From contig JAEEKO010000053.1 in NCBI GenBank assembly GCA_016282415.1, forward strand, positions 1 to 7,605: DNA of 7,605 nt, read 5' to 3'. The notes under the pieces were generated by a model. That model saw nothing but the letters and a program-made list of their open reading frames with translations. It was not told where the DNA came from and did no database searches. Source of the stretch: Caryophanales bacterium. GTDB taxonomy: Bacteria > Bacillota_I > Bacilli_A > RF39 > UBA660. A program made the position numbers and the translations under genes. Below, piece after piece: positions 1-5,858 of the stretch (positions are counted from its first letter, which is position 1; each line of letters starts with the position of its first letter).

Positions 1-258
1 AACAAGACCAATAATTTCATTAGTTTCTTTAAGTACTATTCCCCATCTAAAATGATTCCCATTTGCATACCATTCTTTATATTTTTCTACAAGTGGTTTA
101 TATTCTTCAAAACTAGTAAATGGAAACTGATAGTAATATTTAAAATATTCAAAATTATTATAAATATTTTTATATAACATCTCTGCATCTTCATCTACGA
201 CTTTTCTTAAAATTAATCTTTCTGTTTCTAATTCTTCAAATAAATCTTCTTTTTCCAT
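1..258 (-). CDS. GNAT-family N-acetyltransferase (RimJ-like), N-terminal part only
   Basis: The frame is open from an ATG at 258 to the window edge, giving 86 complete codons; the C-terminal half lies outside. The opening ETERLILRKVVDEDAEMLY is the typical first strand and helix of the RimJ/RimL branch of GNAT acetyltransferases (Acetyltransf_3 type), and the visible part ends at NEIIGLV, just where the central strand leading to the acetyl-CoA loop begins. The family transfers acetyl from acetyl-CoA to an amino group, such as a protein N-terminus or a small molecule; the substrate cannot be told here. The start is fixed by AGAGGTG at 265-271, six bases upstream. It lies 29 bases after the ORF6N stop, with no terminator between, and an extended -10 box overlaps that region, so it may be both cotranscribed and independently expressed. 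Family assignment is good; function is inferred only. Confidence 0.85.
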   Translation of the reverse strand, partial: MEKEDLFEELETERLILRKVVDEDAEMLYKNIYNNFEYFKYYYQFPFTSFEEYKPLVEKYKEWYANGNHFRWGIVLKETNEIIGLV

Positions 259-276
259 TTTTAACACCTCTAATTA

Positions 277-285
277 ATTATAACA
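277..285 (-). promoter_or_regulatory. Extended -10 promoter element for the acetyltransferase gene
   Basis: On the minus strand TGTTATAAT is a perfect extended -10 (TGn then TATAAT at 282-277). No good -35 is seen 16-18 bases upstream, which an extended -10 can tolerate. Transcription would begin near 270, practically at the ribosome binding site 271-265. The element starts beside the TGA stop of the ORF6N gene. AT-rich DNA yields such matches by chance, so this remains a prediction. Confidence 0.5.
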
Positions 286-287
286 TA

Positions 288-1196
288 TCACGAACTATTT
301 CTAGGAATATTTAAAAGGATTCTTTCTATATCTTCTATTATAGTTCTTTTTACATTATCATCTTTTAATGTATTAATTGATGATTTTCTATATCCAATAT
401 GATTAACTGAATTACCTGAATGATATATTTTATTTTTATCAATAATGAAATATCTATCATGAAATATTTCATTATAAATTATAGTTAGATTATTATAGGT
501 ACTATTATACTTTTCAATATCAAGTTTAGTTAACTTAGAGTTTTTACCAGTTATTAAAATAACTTTACATTTAAGATTCTTAATCATATCAAGAATGGTT
601 TTATCAGTATATCTATCTATTATAATTAGCTCATTCTTAGCTTCTTGAAATATGTCTATTATTTTAGAATAAGCATCATATATTTTACCATCAAAATATA
701 TTTCGCTTACTTCTTTATTTTCTTCTAATTTATTAAATGAATTTTCTAATAACTCTATTCTATTATGATCTTCTAATACTAAATTATTTATATATTTTTG
801 TTCAATTAAATTTGATGATATATATTTTCTCATGGCAATAAAAGCTCTACATATTTTTATACTCACACCAACAGCAACATCACTATGTAATACGGATGCT
901 AACATAGAAACACCTATTTCTGTAAATACAAAAGGCAAATATTTTGAATACTTTCCTTGTTTTAATTCTAAGGTGACATTTTGGCACCTTAGAATATCAT
1001 GGTATTCTTCTTTAGTAAGTTGAAAGCAAAAATCTTCAGGAAATCTATCAATATTTCTCTTTACTTGTCTATTTAGATATTTTGTTTCAACACCATATTG
1101 CTTGGCTAAATCAGAATCTAGCATCACTTGTTTTCCTCTAATTTCATATATCATATTTTCAATTTTTAATTCTTCTTTTAATAAAATATTGTCCAT
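288..1196 (-). CDS. ORF6N-domain protein (phage antirepressor type) with PLD-like C-terminal region
   Basis: 302 residues. Residues ~13-100 match the ORF6N domain (KilA-N/Bro-like DNA-binding module of phage and mobile-element antirepressors): YEIRGKQVMLDSDLAKQYGV, then LNRQVKRNIDRFPEDFCFQL, then YLPFVFTEIGVSMLASVL. Residues ~135-165 are charged and probably coiled. The C-terminal part (~186-275) has strands IIIDRY and VILITGK and the sequence HDRYFIID (H246, R248, D253), an HxRx4D version of the phospholipase D superfamily motif in single copy; catalysis is doubtful. The start is set at the ATG at 1196 because AGGAGGG lies directly before it; an in-frame ATG at 1226 has no ribosome binding site and lies within the predicted promoter/operator region. 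The stop is TGA. It has its own promoter and a dyad just upstream, which suggests autoregulation. It sits directly after ftsW and is probably an accessory insertion. Family confident; target unknown. Confidence 0.85.
   Translation of the reverse strand: MDNILLKEELKIENMIYEIRGKQVMLDSDLAKQYGVETKYLNRQVKRNIDRFPEDFCFQLTKEEYHDILRCQNVTLELKQGKYSKYLPFVFTEIGVSMLASVLHSDVAVGVSIKICRAFIAMRKYISSNLIEQKYINNLVLEDHNRIELLENSFNKLEENKEVSEIYFDGKIYDAYSKIIDIFQEAKNELIIIDRYTDKTILDMIKNLKCKVILITGKNSKLTKLDIEKYNSTYNNLTIIYNEIFHDRYFIIDKNKIYHSGNSVNHIGYRKSSINTLKDDNVKRTIIEDIERILLNIPRNSS
965..995. repeat. Perfect 11-bp inverted repeat inside the ORF6N gene
   Basis: Arms attctaaggtg (965-975) and caccttagaat (985-995) are exact reverse complements separated by nine bases. 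In the coding strand they span codons for I-L-R-C-Q-N-V-T-L-E, between the two conserved halves of the ORF6N domain. No T-run follows on either strand and the element lies mid-gene, so it is not a terminator. It could be a DNA-binding site for a dimeric protein or an mRNA hairpin. Confidence 0.85.
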
Positions 1197-1200
1197 AAGC

Positions 1201-1206
1201 CCTCCT
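1201..1206 (-). promoter_or_regulatory. Ribosome binding site deciding the ORF6N gene start
   Basis: The minus strand reads AGGAGG, four bases (GCTT) before the ATG at 1196. It is the only strong Shine-Dalgarno sequence near the gene start and rules against the ATG ten codons upstream at 1226. Confidence 0.85.
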
Positions 1207-1209
1207 GAA

Positions 1210-1236
1210 TATATTGTTTTTATCAATCACAATATA
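1210..1236. promoter_or_regulatory. Inverted repeat overlapping the ORF6N promoter, candidate operator
   Basis: Exact 8-bp arms tatattgt (1210-1217) and acaatata (1229-1236) are separated by 11 bases. The right arm contains the predicted -10 hexamer and the remainder spans the expected transcription start near 1224, so a dimer bound here would block initiation. No T-run follows, which argues against a terminator of ftsW. The natural candidate ligand is the ORF6N protein itself; that is inference. Confidence 0.5.
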
Positions 1237-1259
1237 CCAAACATTTGTTCTTACGTCAA
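1231..1259 (-). promoter_or_regulatory. Sigma-A-type promoter of the ORF6N gene
   Basis: On the minus strand a -35 box TTGACG (1259-1254, 5/6 to consensus) is followed after exactly 17 bases by TATATT (1236-1231, 5/6). The -35 overlaps the TGA stop codon of ftsW. Predicted start is near 1224, giving a leader of roughly 28 bases before the ATG at 1196. This is the best-matching two-box promoter in the window. Confidence 0.65.
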
Positions 1260-2338
1260 TAATTATTTCTAGAAATATTTAAAATAATTCCTATACTACA
1301 TAATGTAATTAATAAACTAGATCCACCATAACTTAAAAATGGTAAAGTAACACCCGTAACTGGAAGTAAACCACACACTACTCCCAAGTTTAAAAAAGCT
1401 TGAAACAAAATATTAAAACTTAAACCAAAAATTAAATACTTACGAAATAAATTTTTAGTATTTAACGCTAGTTTAATAGCGTTATAAAAAATAACTAAGA
1501 ATAATAATACAATTAATAAGATGCCAACAAAGCCAAATTCTTCGGCAATAATAGCAAAAATAAAATCAGTTTGTGGTTCCGGTAAATAAAAATGCTTTTG
1601 AATAGAATGTAAAAAACCTTGGCCAAATAAACCTCCCGGTCCAATCGCATATAACGATTGAATAATTTGAAATCCACTTCCTAATGGATCACTCCACGGG
1701 TTTAAAAAAGACAAAATACGTTCCAAACGATAAGGAGCAATTATTATTAAACCACTAAATCCTAAGAGACCAATTAATCCTAAATAAACAAAATATGATA
1801 ATTTTGTATTACTTATAAAAATCATCGCTGCTAAGGTTATTACAATAACAAAGGCGGTACCAAAATCCGGTTCTAACATAATTAATCCAAAGAAAATTAT
1901 GATAATTAGCATAATTGGTAAAATACCCTTTTTAATACTAATCATATAGTTTTGATTATTACTTAAATATTTTGCTGTAAACATAACTAAAGCTAGTTTA
2001 CTAGCTTCACTTGGTTGAATTCCTAATGGTCCAATTCCAAACCAACTTCTACTTCCATTTCTAACCACGCCAATTCCCGGAATTAAGACCAGTACTAATA
2101 AAATAAAAGCTATTAGTAAAAAACCATTTGAAAATTTATATAAGGTTTTTATTTTTAAATGAGCAACAACCCTCATTAAAACCAATCCTATGATAAAAAA
2201 GATTCCCTGGCTAATAACATATTTATAGGGATTATTAAATTTATATTCAGCCCAAACATAACTAGAGGAATAAATCATTATTAATCCAATTAAACATAAC
2301 ATGATCGTTGCCATTATAATTGATACTTTATTTTTCAT
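1256..2338 (-). CDS. ftsW: FtsW/SpoVE-type SEDS peptidoglycan glycosyltransferase
   Basis: 360 residues, about ten membrane segments, the usual size for FtsW/RodA/SpoVE. SEDS proteins polymerise lipid II into glycan strands outside the membrane, working with a class B PBP. Diagnostic motifs are NGSRSWFGIGPLGIQPSEASK at ~94-114 (given here minus nothing but adjacent to W99), EPDFGTAF at 156-163, the extracellular loop LPEPQTDFIFAIIAEEFGF at 252-270 with D258 corresponding to the Asp considered catalytic, and LPFLSYGGSSLL at 332-343. Position behind mraY and a class B PBP favours FtsW or its sporulation paralogue SpoVE over RodA; the two cannot be separated here. Stop codon is TGA. The ATG at 2338 has no Shine-Dalgarno sequence; a TATAAT ends five bases upstream, and a terminator-like hairpin lies between it and mraY. 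A second in-frame ATG (codon 9) has no better signal. Confidence 0.93.
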   Translation of the reverse strand: MKNKVSIIMATIMLCLIGLIMIYSSSYVWAEYKFNNPYKYVISQGIFFIIGLVLMRVVAHLKIKTLYKFSNGFLLIAFILLVLVLIPGIGVVRNGSRSWFGIGPLGIQPSEASKLALVMFTAKYLSNNQNYMISIKKGILPIMLIIIIFFGLIMLEPDFGTAFVIVITLAAMIFISNTKLSYFVYLGLIGLLGFSGLIIIAPYRLERILSFLNPWSDPLGSGFQIIQSLYAIGPGGLFGQGFLHSIQKHFYLPEPQTDFIFAIIAEEFGFVGILLIVLLFLVIFYNAIKLALNTKNLFRKYLIFGLSFNILFQAFLNLGVVCGLLPVTGVTLPFLSYGGSSLLITLCSIGIILNISRNNY

Positions 2339-2343
2339 ATTTA

Positions 2344-2349
2344 ATTATA
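2344..2349 (-). promoter_or_regulatory. -10-like TATAAT immediately before the ftsW start codon
   Basis: A perfect TATAAT lies five bases before the ATG at 2338. A start site seven bases downstream would fall at the ATG itself, giving a leaderless transcript, which would fit the missing Shine-Dalgarno sequence. No recognisable -35 box is present at 16-18 bases (that stretch is the terminator hairpin), so this is only a weak candidate. Confidence 0.3.
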
Positions 2350-2351
2350 TG

Positions 2352-2375
2352 AAAAAAGAAGACTAATTAGTCTTC
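2352..2375 (-). terminator. Intrinsic terminator (or attenuator) after mraY
   Basis: The minus strand forms a perfect stem GAAGACT/AGTCTTC (2375-2358) with an AATT loop, followed by TTTTTT (2357-2352). It begins at the base next to the mraY TAG stop and ends 13 bases before the ftsW ATG. With the T-run only on the minus strand it is oriented to end mraY transcripts; partial read-through into ftsW is possible. Confidence 0.75.
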
Positions 2376-3368
2376 CTATAACCAAATTCCATACGTAATA
2401 GCAATCATTGCTAAGATTAAACCACATACATAGAATAATTTGACAATATCGCTTTCTTTCCAACCACGTTGTTCAAAATCATGATGAATTGGTGCCATCT
2501 TAAATACTTTTCGATGGAAGCATCTTATTGCAATAATTTGAATTAAACTACTTAATGTTTCAATAATAAAGATACCACCAATAATAACTAAAGATAATTC
2601 ATGGCGAGTAATAATAGCAATTGCAGCAAGTGCCGCACCAAGTGATAACGAACCAAGATCACCCATAAATACACGAGCTGGATGCGAATTAAAGATTAAG
2701 AATCCAAGTAAACTGCCAACTAAGATAAAGCAGAAGATTGCAACATCTTGGTAACCTTCAATCCAACCAGTATTCCAAGTAATTAAACCAAACGCAAAGA
2801 AAGCAATTGCTGATAAACCACCAGCTAAACCATCAAGTCCATCCGTAATATTAACCGCATTTGATGATCCCACTAAGGTAATTAAAATAAATAGTCCGTA
2901 AGTCCATCCAAATGGTATTTCAATCCCTAATGACGAAATAACTAACGTGGTATCGCCACCATTCTTCATAAAGATATAGAAGAATACTAAGGCGATTACA
3001 GTTTGCATAAAGAATTTAAATAATACTGTTAAACCATGATTATTCTTTTCAATAATCTTCTTTAAATCATCAATTCCACCTAATAAAGCATAACCTAAGA
3101 AAACAAATAGAACAATAAGTAAATTTGATGAATATTTAATACTACCATTTAAATAAAGAATTACCATACTAATAACGGTAGGAGCAATAAATATAACACC
3201 ACCCATTGTTGGAGTACCATCCTTAACTAAATGAGATTTAGAAATAGTACGACTAACAATTTGGCCAAATTTTAACCTTTTTAATAACGGAATTGCAATA
3301 ACTCCAACGACTAATGCAATTATAAAGCCAAGCATCATTGCCATCGCTGCTTTAGCTAATATAAGCAT
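2376..3368 (-). CDS. mraY: Phospho-N-acetylmuramoyl-pentapeptide transferase MraY
   Basis: 330 residues, full length for the family. MraY transfers phospho-MurNAc-pentapeptide from UDP to undecaprenyl phosphate at the inner face of the membrane, forming lipid I. Visible family motifs: KDGTPTMGG (49-57), GGIDDLKK with the Asp pair D100/D101, NITDGLDGLAGG (173-184), NSHPARVFMGDLGSL (227-241, with catalytic-site D237), and PIHHDFE (293-299). About ten membrane segments are evident. The last motif normally reads HHH; here the third position is Asp. The start is firm: AGAGGTGAT precedes the ATG at 3368 by three bases. It follows the PBP gene by 80 bases with no terminator between, so cotranscription is likely, but a TATAAT just upstream may give a promoter of its own. 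A terminator hairpin follows the TAG stop at once. Confidence 0.96.
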   Translation of the reverse strand: MLILAKAAMAMMLGFIIALVVGVIAIPLLKRLKFGQIVSRTISKSHLVKDGTPTMGGVIFIAPTVISMVILYLNGSIKYSSNLLIVLFVFLGYALLGGIDDLKKIIEKNNHGLTVLFKFFMQTVIALVFFYIFMKNGGDTTLVISSLGIEIPFGWTYGLFILITLVGSSNAVNITDGLDGLAGGLSAIAFFAFGLITWNTGWIEGYQDVAIFCFILVGSLLGFLIFNSHPARVFMGDLGSLSLGAALAAIAIITRHELSLVIIGGIFIIETLSSLIQIIAIRCFHRKVFKMAPIHHDFEQRGWKESDIVKLFYVCGLILAMIAITYGIWL

Positions 3369-3386
3369 AATATCACCTCTTTATAT

Positions 3387-3416
3387 ATTATACTACAACT
3401 TGTTTTTATTTTTTAA
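3387..3416 (-). promoter_or_regulatory. Candidate promoter of mraY
   Basis: A perfect TATAAT (3392-3387) lies 18 bases upstream of the mraY ATG; a poor -35 TTAAAA (3416-3411) stands 18 bases further up. Initiation near 3380 would leave a leader of about 12 bases that starts at the ribosome binding site (3380-3374). Confidence 0.45.
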
Positions 3417-3448
3417 TTATCTATTTTATTTTGACGCTATTTTTACAA

Positions 3449-5377
3449 TTAATCGAGCATTAATTTTATCGTAGCATTCTCACTAACATAGGTGTTACCA
3501 TGTGGATTTTGATTAATAACCGTATTCCCAGAACCAACATATTCAATTTTAAAACCTTTTAAAATTTTCTTGGCATCATCACTATTCATTCCAGTTACAT
3601 CAGGTATAACAACATATTTTTCATCAAACCAATTATATACTTTTGGCATTCCTTCATTAGTTTTCTTAATCTTTAAAATACTGGCAACATCACTTAGTAC
3701 ATGTTTAGCAACCGGAGCTGAAACTGTTCCACCATATTGTACTACTCCCTTGGGATTATCAATTGCAACATAAACAACAACTTGTGGATTATCTGCAGGC
3801 ATAAAACCCATAAAAGATAAAATGTAATTACCAATTAAATAATGTCCATCCGAAACTTTTTGAGCCGTACCCGTCTTACCACCAACCCGATAGTTTTCTA
3901 AATAAGCATTCCGACCAGTACCATTAGCAACAACACTTTCTAATGCAAATTTTACTAAATTGCTCGTATCTTTACTAATAATATTTTCCTTAATTATGGT
4001 TTTATTATTTTCAAAAAGAATTGTATTTGAAGCATTATCTGATATTCTTTTAACTACGTATGGTTTTAATAAATTACCACCATTAATAACCGCACTAACA
4101 GCATTAATTTGCTGAATCGGAGTAACACTAATCCCTTGCCCAAACGCGGTAGTCGCAAGTTCAACCGGACCAACACGGTCAAGCTTAAAAATAATACCAT
4201 CCTCTTCCCCATTTAAATCAATTCTAGTTTTATTACCAAAACCAAAATCATTAATATATTTAAACAAGTTTTCTTTTCCCAACCTTTGCCCTAAAACCAC
4301 GAATCCTGGGTTACAAGAATTTTCAACAACATTTAAAAAGCTTTCATGACCATGACCACCCGCTTTCCAACACTTAATACGGGCATTTTCAACCATGATA
4401 CTGCCACTATCATAATAGTAATCATTAAATATATTTACTTTCTTTTCTTCAATTGCTGCTGCTAAAGTAATTATTTTAAAAGTACTTCCGGGCTCATATG
4501 TCATCCATATAGGTAAGTTACGATTAATGGTTTCAACCGAATAAGTTTGATAATTATTAGGGTTAAAATTGGGGCGACTAGCCATCCCTAATATTTCCCC
4601 GGTATTAGGATCCTCAACAATAATTAAAGCATGTTCTGGGCTATATTTATTCATCACATTATCCAATTCCCGCTCCACTGCTTTTTGAATATCTAAATCA
4701 ATCGTTAAATATAAATCCATCCCATTTACTGGTTCATCATAAACTTCACTCAGTGGTAAACGTTTACCTTTTCCATCGGAATAATACTTTATTGAACCAT
4801 TAATTCCCGTTAAATAGTTATCATACATCAACTCTAGTCCAGATAACCCTTGATTATCAATTCCTACATAACCTAACACATGACTTAATAAATTATCATT
4901 AGGATAATTACGTTTTGATTCTTTCAATAAATATACCCCATCATATTTTAAAGCATTTATTTGATCAGCTATTTCAAAAGATAACCTTCGTCCTTCCGGA
5001 TGAACTCGCTCAATCGATGTATTTTTAAAAACATGTTTCTTCATTTCATCATAACTAACATTTAAGATTTCAGCTAAATCAGCCGTAACTTGTTCCTTAT
5101 TTTTAATTTGATTGGGAATTAATACTAAACTAGTGGTGGTAATATTACCTGCTAATATTTTCCCATTTCGATCAAGAATTAAACCACGTTCAGCAGTAAT
5201 TGGTAAATTTCTACTCCATAAATCATTAGCAAGTTTAGATAACTTATTATATGCAAAAACTTGAATATAAAAAACCCGACCAATTAATATTATTCCAACA
5301 ATAAAAATAATTATTAATATCAATAAAATCCGATTATTTATTTTTTTAATAAAAATCACCCAATAAATTTTATGCAC
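3449..5377 (-). CDS. Class B penicillin-binding protein (PBP2B/SpoVD type) with one PASTA domain
   Basis: 642 residues from the GTG at 5377. One membrane anchor (~16-38) is followed by a PBP dimerisation domain (~58-215, with TAERGLILDRNGKILA at 61-76), a transpeptidase domain (~245-565) and a single PASTA domain (~588-642, VVIPDVTGMNSDDAKKIL). All three penicillin-binding motifs are intact: S298-TF-K301, S354-C-N356 and K501-T-G503. The enzyme cross-links septal (or spore cortex) peptidoglycan from the outer membrane face, paired with the SEDS protein encoded downstream. One PASTA domain resembles SpoVD; PBP2B/PBP2x often carry two, so the exact role is open. The start is uncertain: GTG 5377 abuts the upstream terminator's T-run and has no ribosome binding site, whereas GGGTGAT at 5361-5355 points to an ATT codon at 5350, which would give a 633-residue protein opening with the normal-looking (M)KKINNRILL. 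Confidence 0.95.
   Translation of the reverse strand: MHKIYWVIFIKKINNRILLILIIIFIVGIILIGRVFYIQVFAYNKLSKLANDLWSRNLPITAERGLILDRNGKILAGNITTTSLVLIPNQIKNKEQVTADLAEILNVSYDEMKKHVFKNTSIERVHPEGRRLSFEIADQINALKYDGVYLLKESKRNYPNDNLLSHVLGYVGIDNQGLSGLELMYDNYLTGINGSIKYYSDGKGKRLPLSEVYDEPVNGMDLYLTIDLDIQKAVERELDNVMNKYSPEHALIIVEDPNTGEILGMASRPNFNPNNYQTYSVETINRNLPIWMTYEPGSTFKIITLAAAIEEKKVNIFNDYYYDSGSIMVENARIKCWKAGGHGHESFLNVVENSCNPGFVVLGQRLGKENLFKYINDFGFGNKTRIDLNGEEDGIIFKLDRVGPVELATTAFGQGISVTPIQQINAVSAVINGGNLLKPYVVKRISDNASNTILFENNKTIIKENIISKDTSNLVKFALESVVANGTGRNAYLENYRVGGKTGTAQKVSDGHYLIGNYILSFMGFMPADNPQVVVYVAIDNPKGVVQYGGTVSAPVAKHVLSDVASILKIKKTNEGMPKVYNWFDEKYVVIPDVTGMNSDDAKKILKGFKIEYVGSGNTVINQNPHGNTYVSENATIKLMLD
5355..5361 (-). 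promoter_or_regulatory. Shine-Dalgarno sequence pointing to an ATT start of the PBP gene
   Basis: The minus strand reads GGGTGAT here, four bases before ATT at 5350-5348. Geometry is nearly that of mraY, where GGTGAT stands three bases before ATG. It lies inside the reading frame annotated from GTG 5377, so either it is fortuitous or translation starts downstream of that GTG. Confidence 0.5.
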
Positions 5378-5394
5378 AAAAAAAGATTAGATAA
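5367..5394 (-). promoter_or_regulatory. Weak candidate promoter of the PBP gene
   Basis: TAAAAT (5372-5367, 5/6) has a poor -35 TTATCT (5394-5389) 16 bases upstream, which lies in the preceding terminator hairpin. Initiation near 5360 would exclude the GTG at 5377 as a start codon. Given the terminator just upstream, the PBP gene needs either such a promoter or read-through. Confidence 0.3.
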
Positions 5395-5406
5395 CTAACC
5401 TTTTTT
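5378..5406 (-). terminator. Intrinsic terminator after the PH-domain gene
   Basis: The minus strand forms GGTTAG/CTAATC (5400-5395 with 5390-5385, one G-U pair) around a TTAT loop, flanked by an A-run (5406-5401) and a seven-T run (5384-5378) that can extend the stem. The TAG stop of the PH-domain gene lies inside the hairpin. The T-run ends directly at the GTG annotated as PBP start. Confidence 0.65.
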
Positions 5407-5787
5407 ATTATTCATTATATACGAAAACAATTTTCTTAATTCAGTCTTATCAGTTGCTTTTAAATGAATAAAATTAAGTTTTAACTGATAACCACTATCA
5501 AATGAAAGTAATATTGAACCACTGGTCATATTAAATAATATTGCACCAGATGATATAGATTCATAAGGAATAATATGAATCTTTTTACTATGAGTAAAAG
5601 GATTCACGTCAAATAAAATCATTCTTTTATTAGTAAAGATTCCTTTATCTCTTGATGTTTTATATGCTTTATAAATTAATTCATTAGGTTCTAGATAATC
5701 TGTAACATATGTAGGTAAACCATCAATACTTATACTTTGATTAAAATTAAAATATTTAGTTAACTCTTTATATTTGATATATGCCAT
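5395..5787 (-). CDS. Small bacterial PH-domain protein (bPH type)
   Basis: 130 residues, no signal peptide or membrane segment, probably cytoplasmic. Residues ~30-110 resemble the bacterial Pleckstrin-homology family (PF08000-like): YLEPNELIYKAYKTSRDKG, then IFTNKRMILFD and KIHIIPYESISS, the common 'RD.g.fTnkR.i..D ... iPY.sI' pattern, followed by alternating strands and a terminal helix TDKTELRKLFSYIMNN. The function of these proteins is not established. The start is set at the ATG at 5787 because AGGTGGT (5797-5791) stands three bases before it; upstream in-frame ATGs at 5805 and 5832 have no ribosome binding site, and 5832 is inside the preceding terminator. The gene is flanked by terminators on both sides and seems to be a single-gene unit, not a part of the PBP-mraY operon. 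The family call comes from remembered motif similarity, not a search. Confidence 0.75.
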   Translation of the reverse strand: MAYIKYKELTKYFNFNQSISIDGLPTYVTDYLEPNELIYKAYKTSRDKGIFTNKRMILFDVNPFTHSKKIHIIPYESISSGAILFNMTSGSILLSFDSGYQLKLNFIHLKATDKTELRKLFSYIMNNKKG

Positions 5788-5803
5788 ACTACCACCTATT
5801 TTC

Positions 5804-5832
5804 ATCTTACTAAATACCAAAAAAAATATCAA
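5804..5832 (-). promoter_or_regulatory. Promoter of the PH-domain gene, overlapping the upstream terminator
   Basis: TTGATA (5832-5827, 5/6) and TAAGAT (5809-5804, 4/6) are separated by exactly 17 bases. The -35 lies in the downstream arm of the preceding terminator stem and the spacer contains its T-run. Initiation near 5797 would put the transcript 5' end at the ribosome binding site, leaving about ten leader bases. Confidence 0.5.
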
Positions 5833-5850
5833 GAAATATCTTGATATTTT
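5819..5850 (-). terminator. Strong intrinsic terminator after the Ig-repeat protein gene
   Basis: A perfect 12-bp stem AAAATATCAAGA/TCTTGATATTTT (5850-5839 with 5834-5823) encloses a four-base loop and runs into eight T (5826-5819) on the minus strand. It begins eight bases after the TAA stop. The stem is AT-rich but long and unmistakable. Confidence 0.88.
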
Positions 5851-5858
5851 ACAATTTT

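Noticed and set aside
832..1023. A 63-codon plus-strand open frame
   Set aside because: It lies entirely antisense to the conserved ORF6N domain, has no ribosome binding site and no family features; it is a shadow of the real gene.
1210..1236. Terminator of ftsW
   Set aside because: The dyad has an 11-base loop, short AT arms and no following T-run on the minus strand; it fits an operator over the ORF6N promoter better.
1256..1258. Use of TGA as tryptophan (mollicute code)
   Set aside because: TGA ends both the ftsW and ORF6N genes where the families normally end, and conserved Trp positions use TGG.
3570..3773. A 67-codon plus-strand open frame
   Set aside because: Antisense to the PASTA and C-terminal transpeptidase coding region of the PBP gene, with no independent support.
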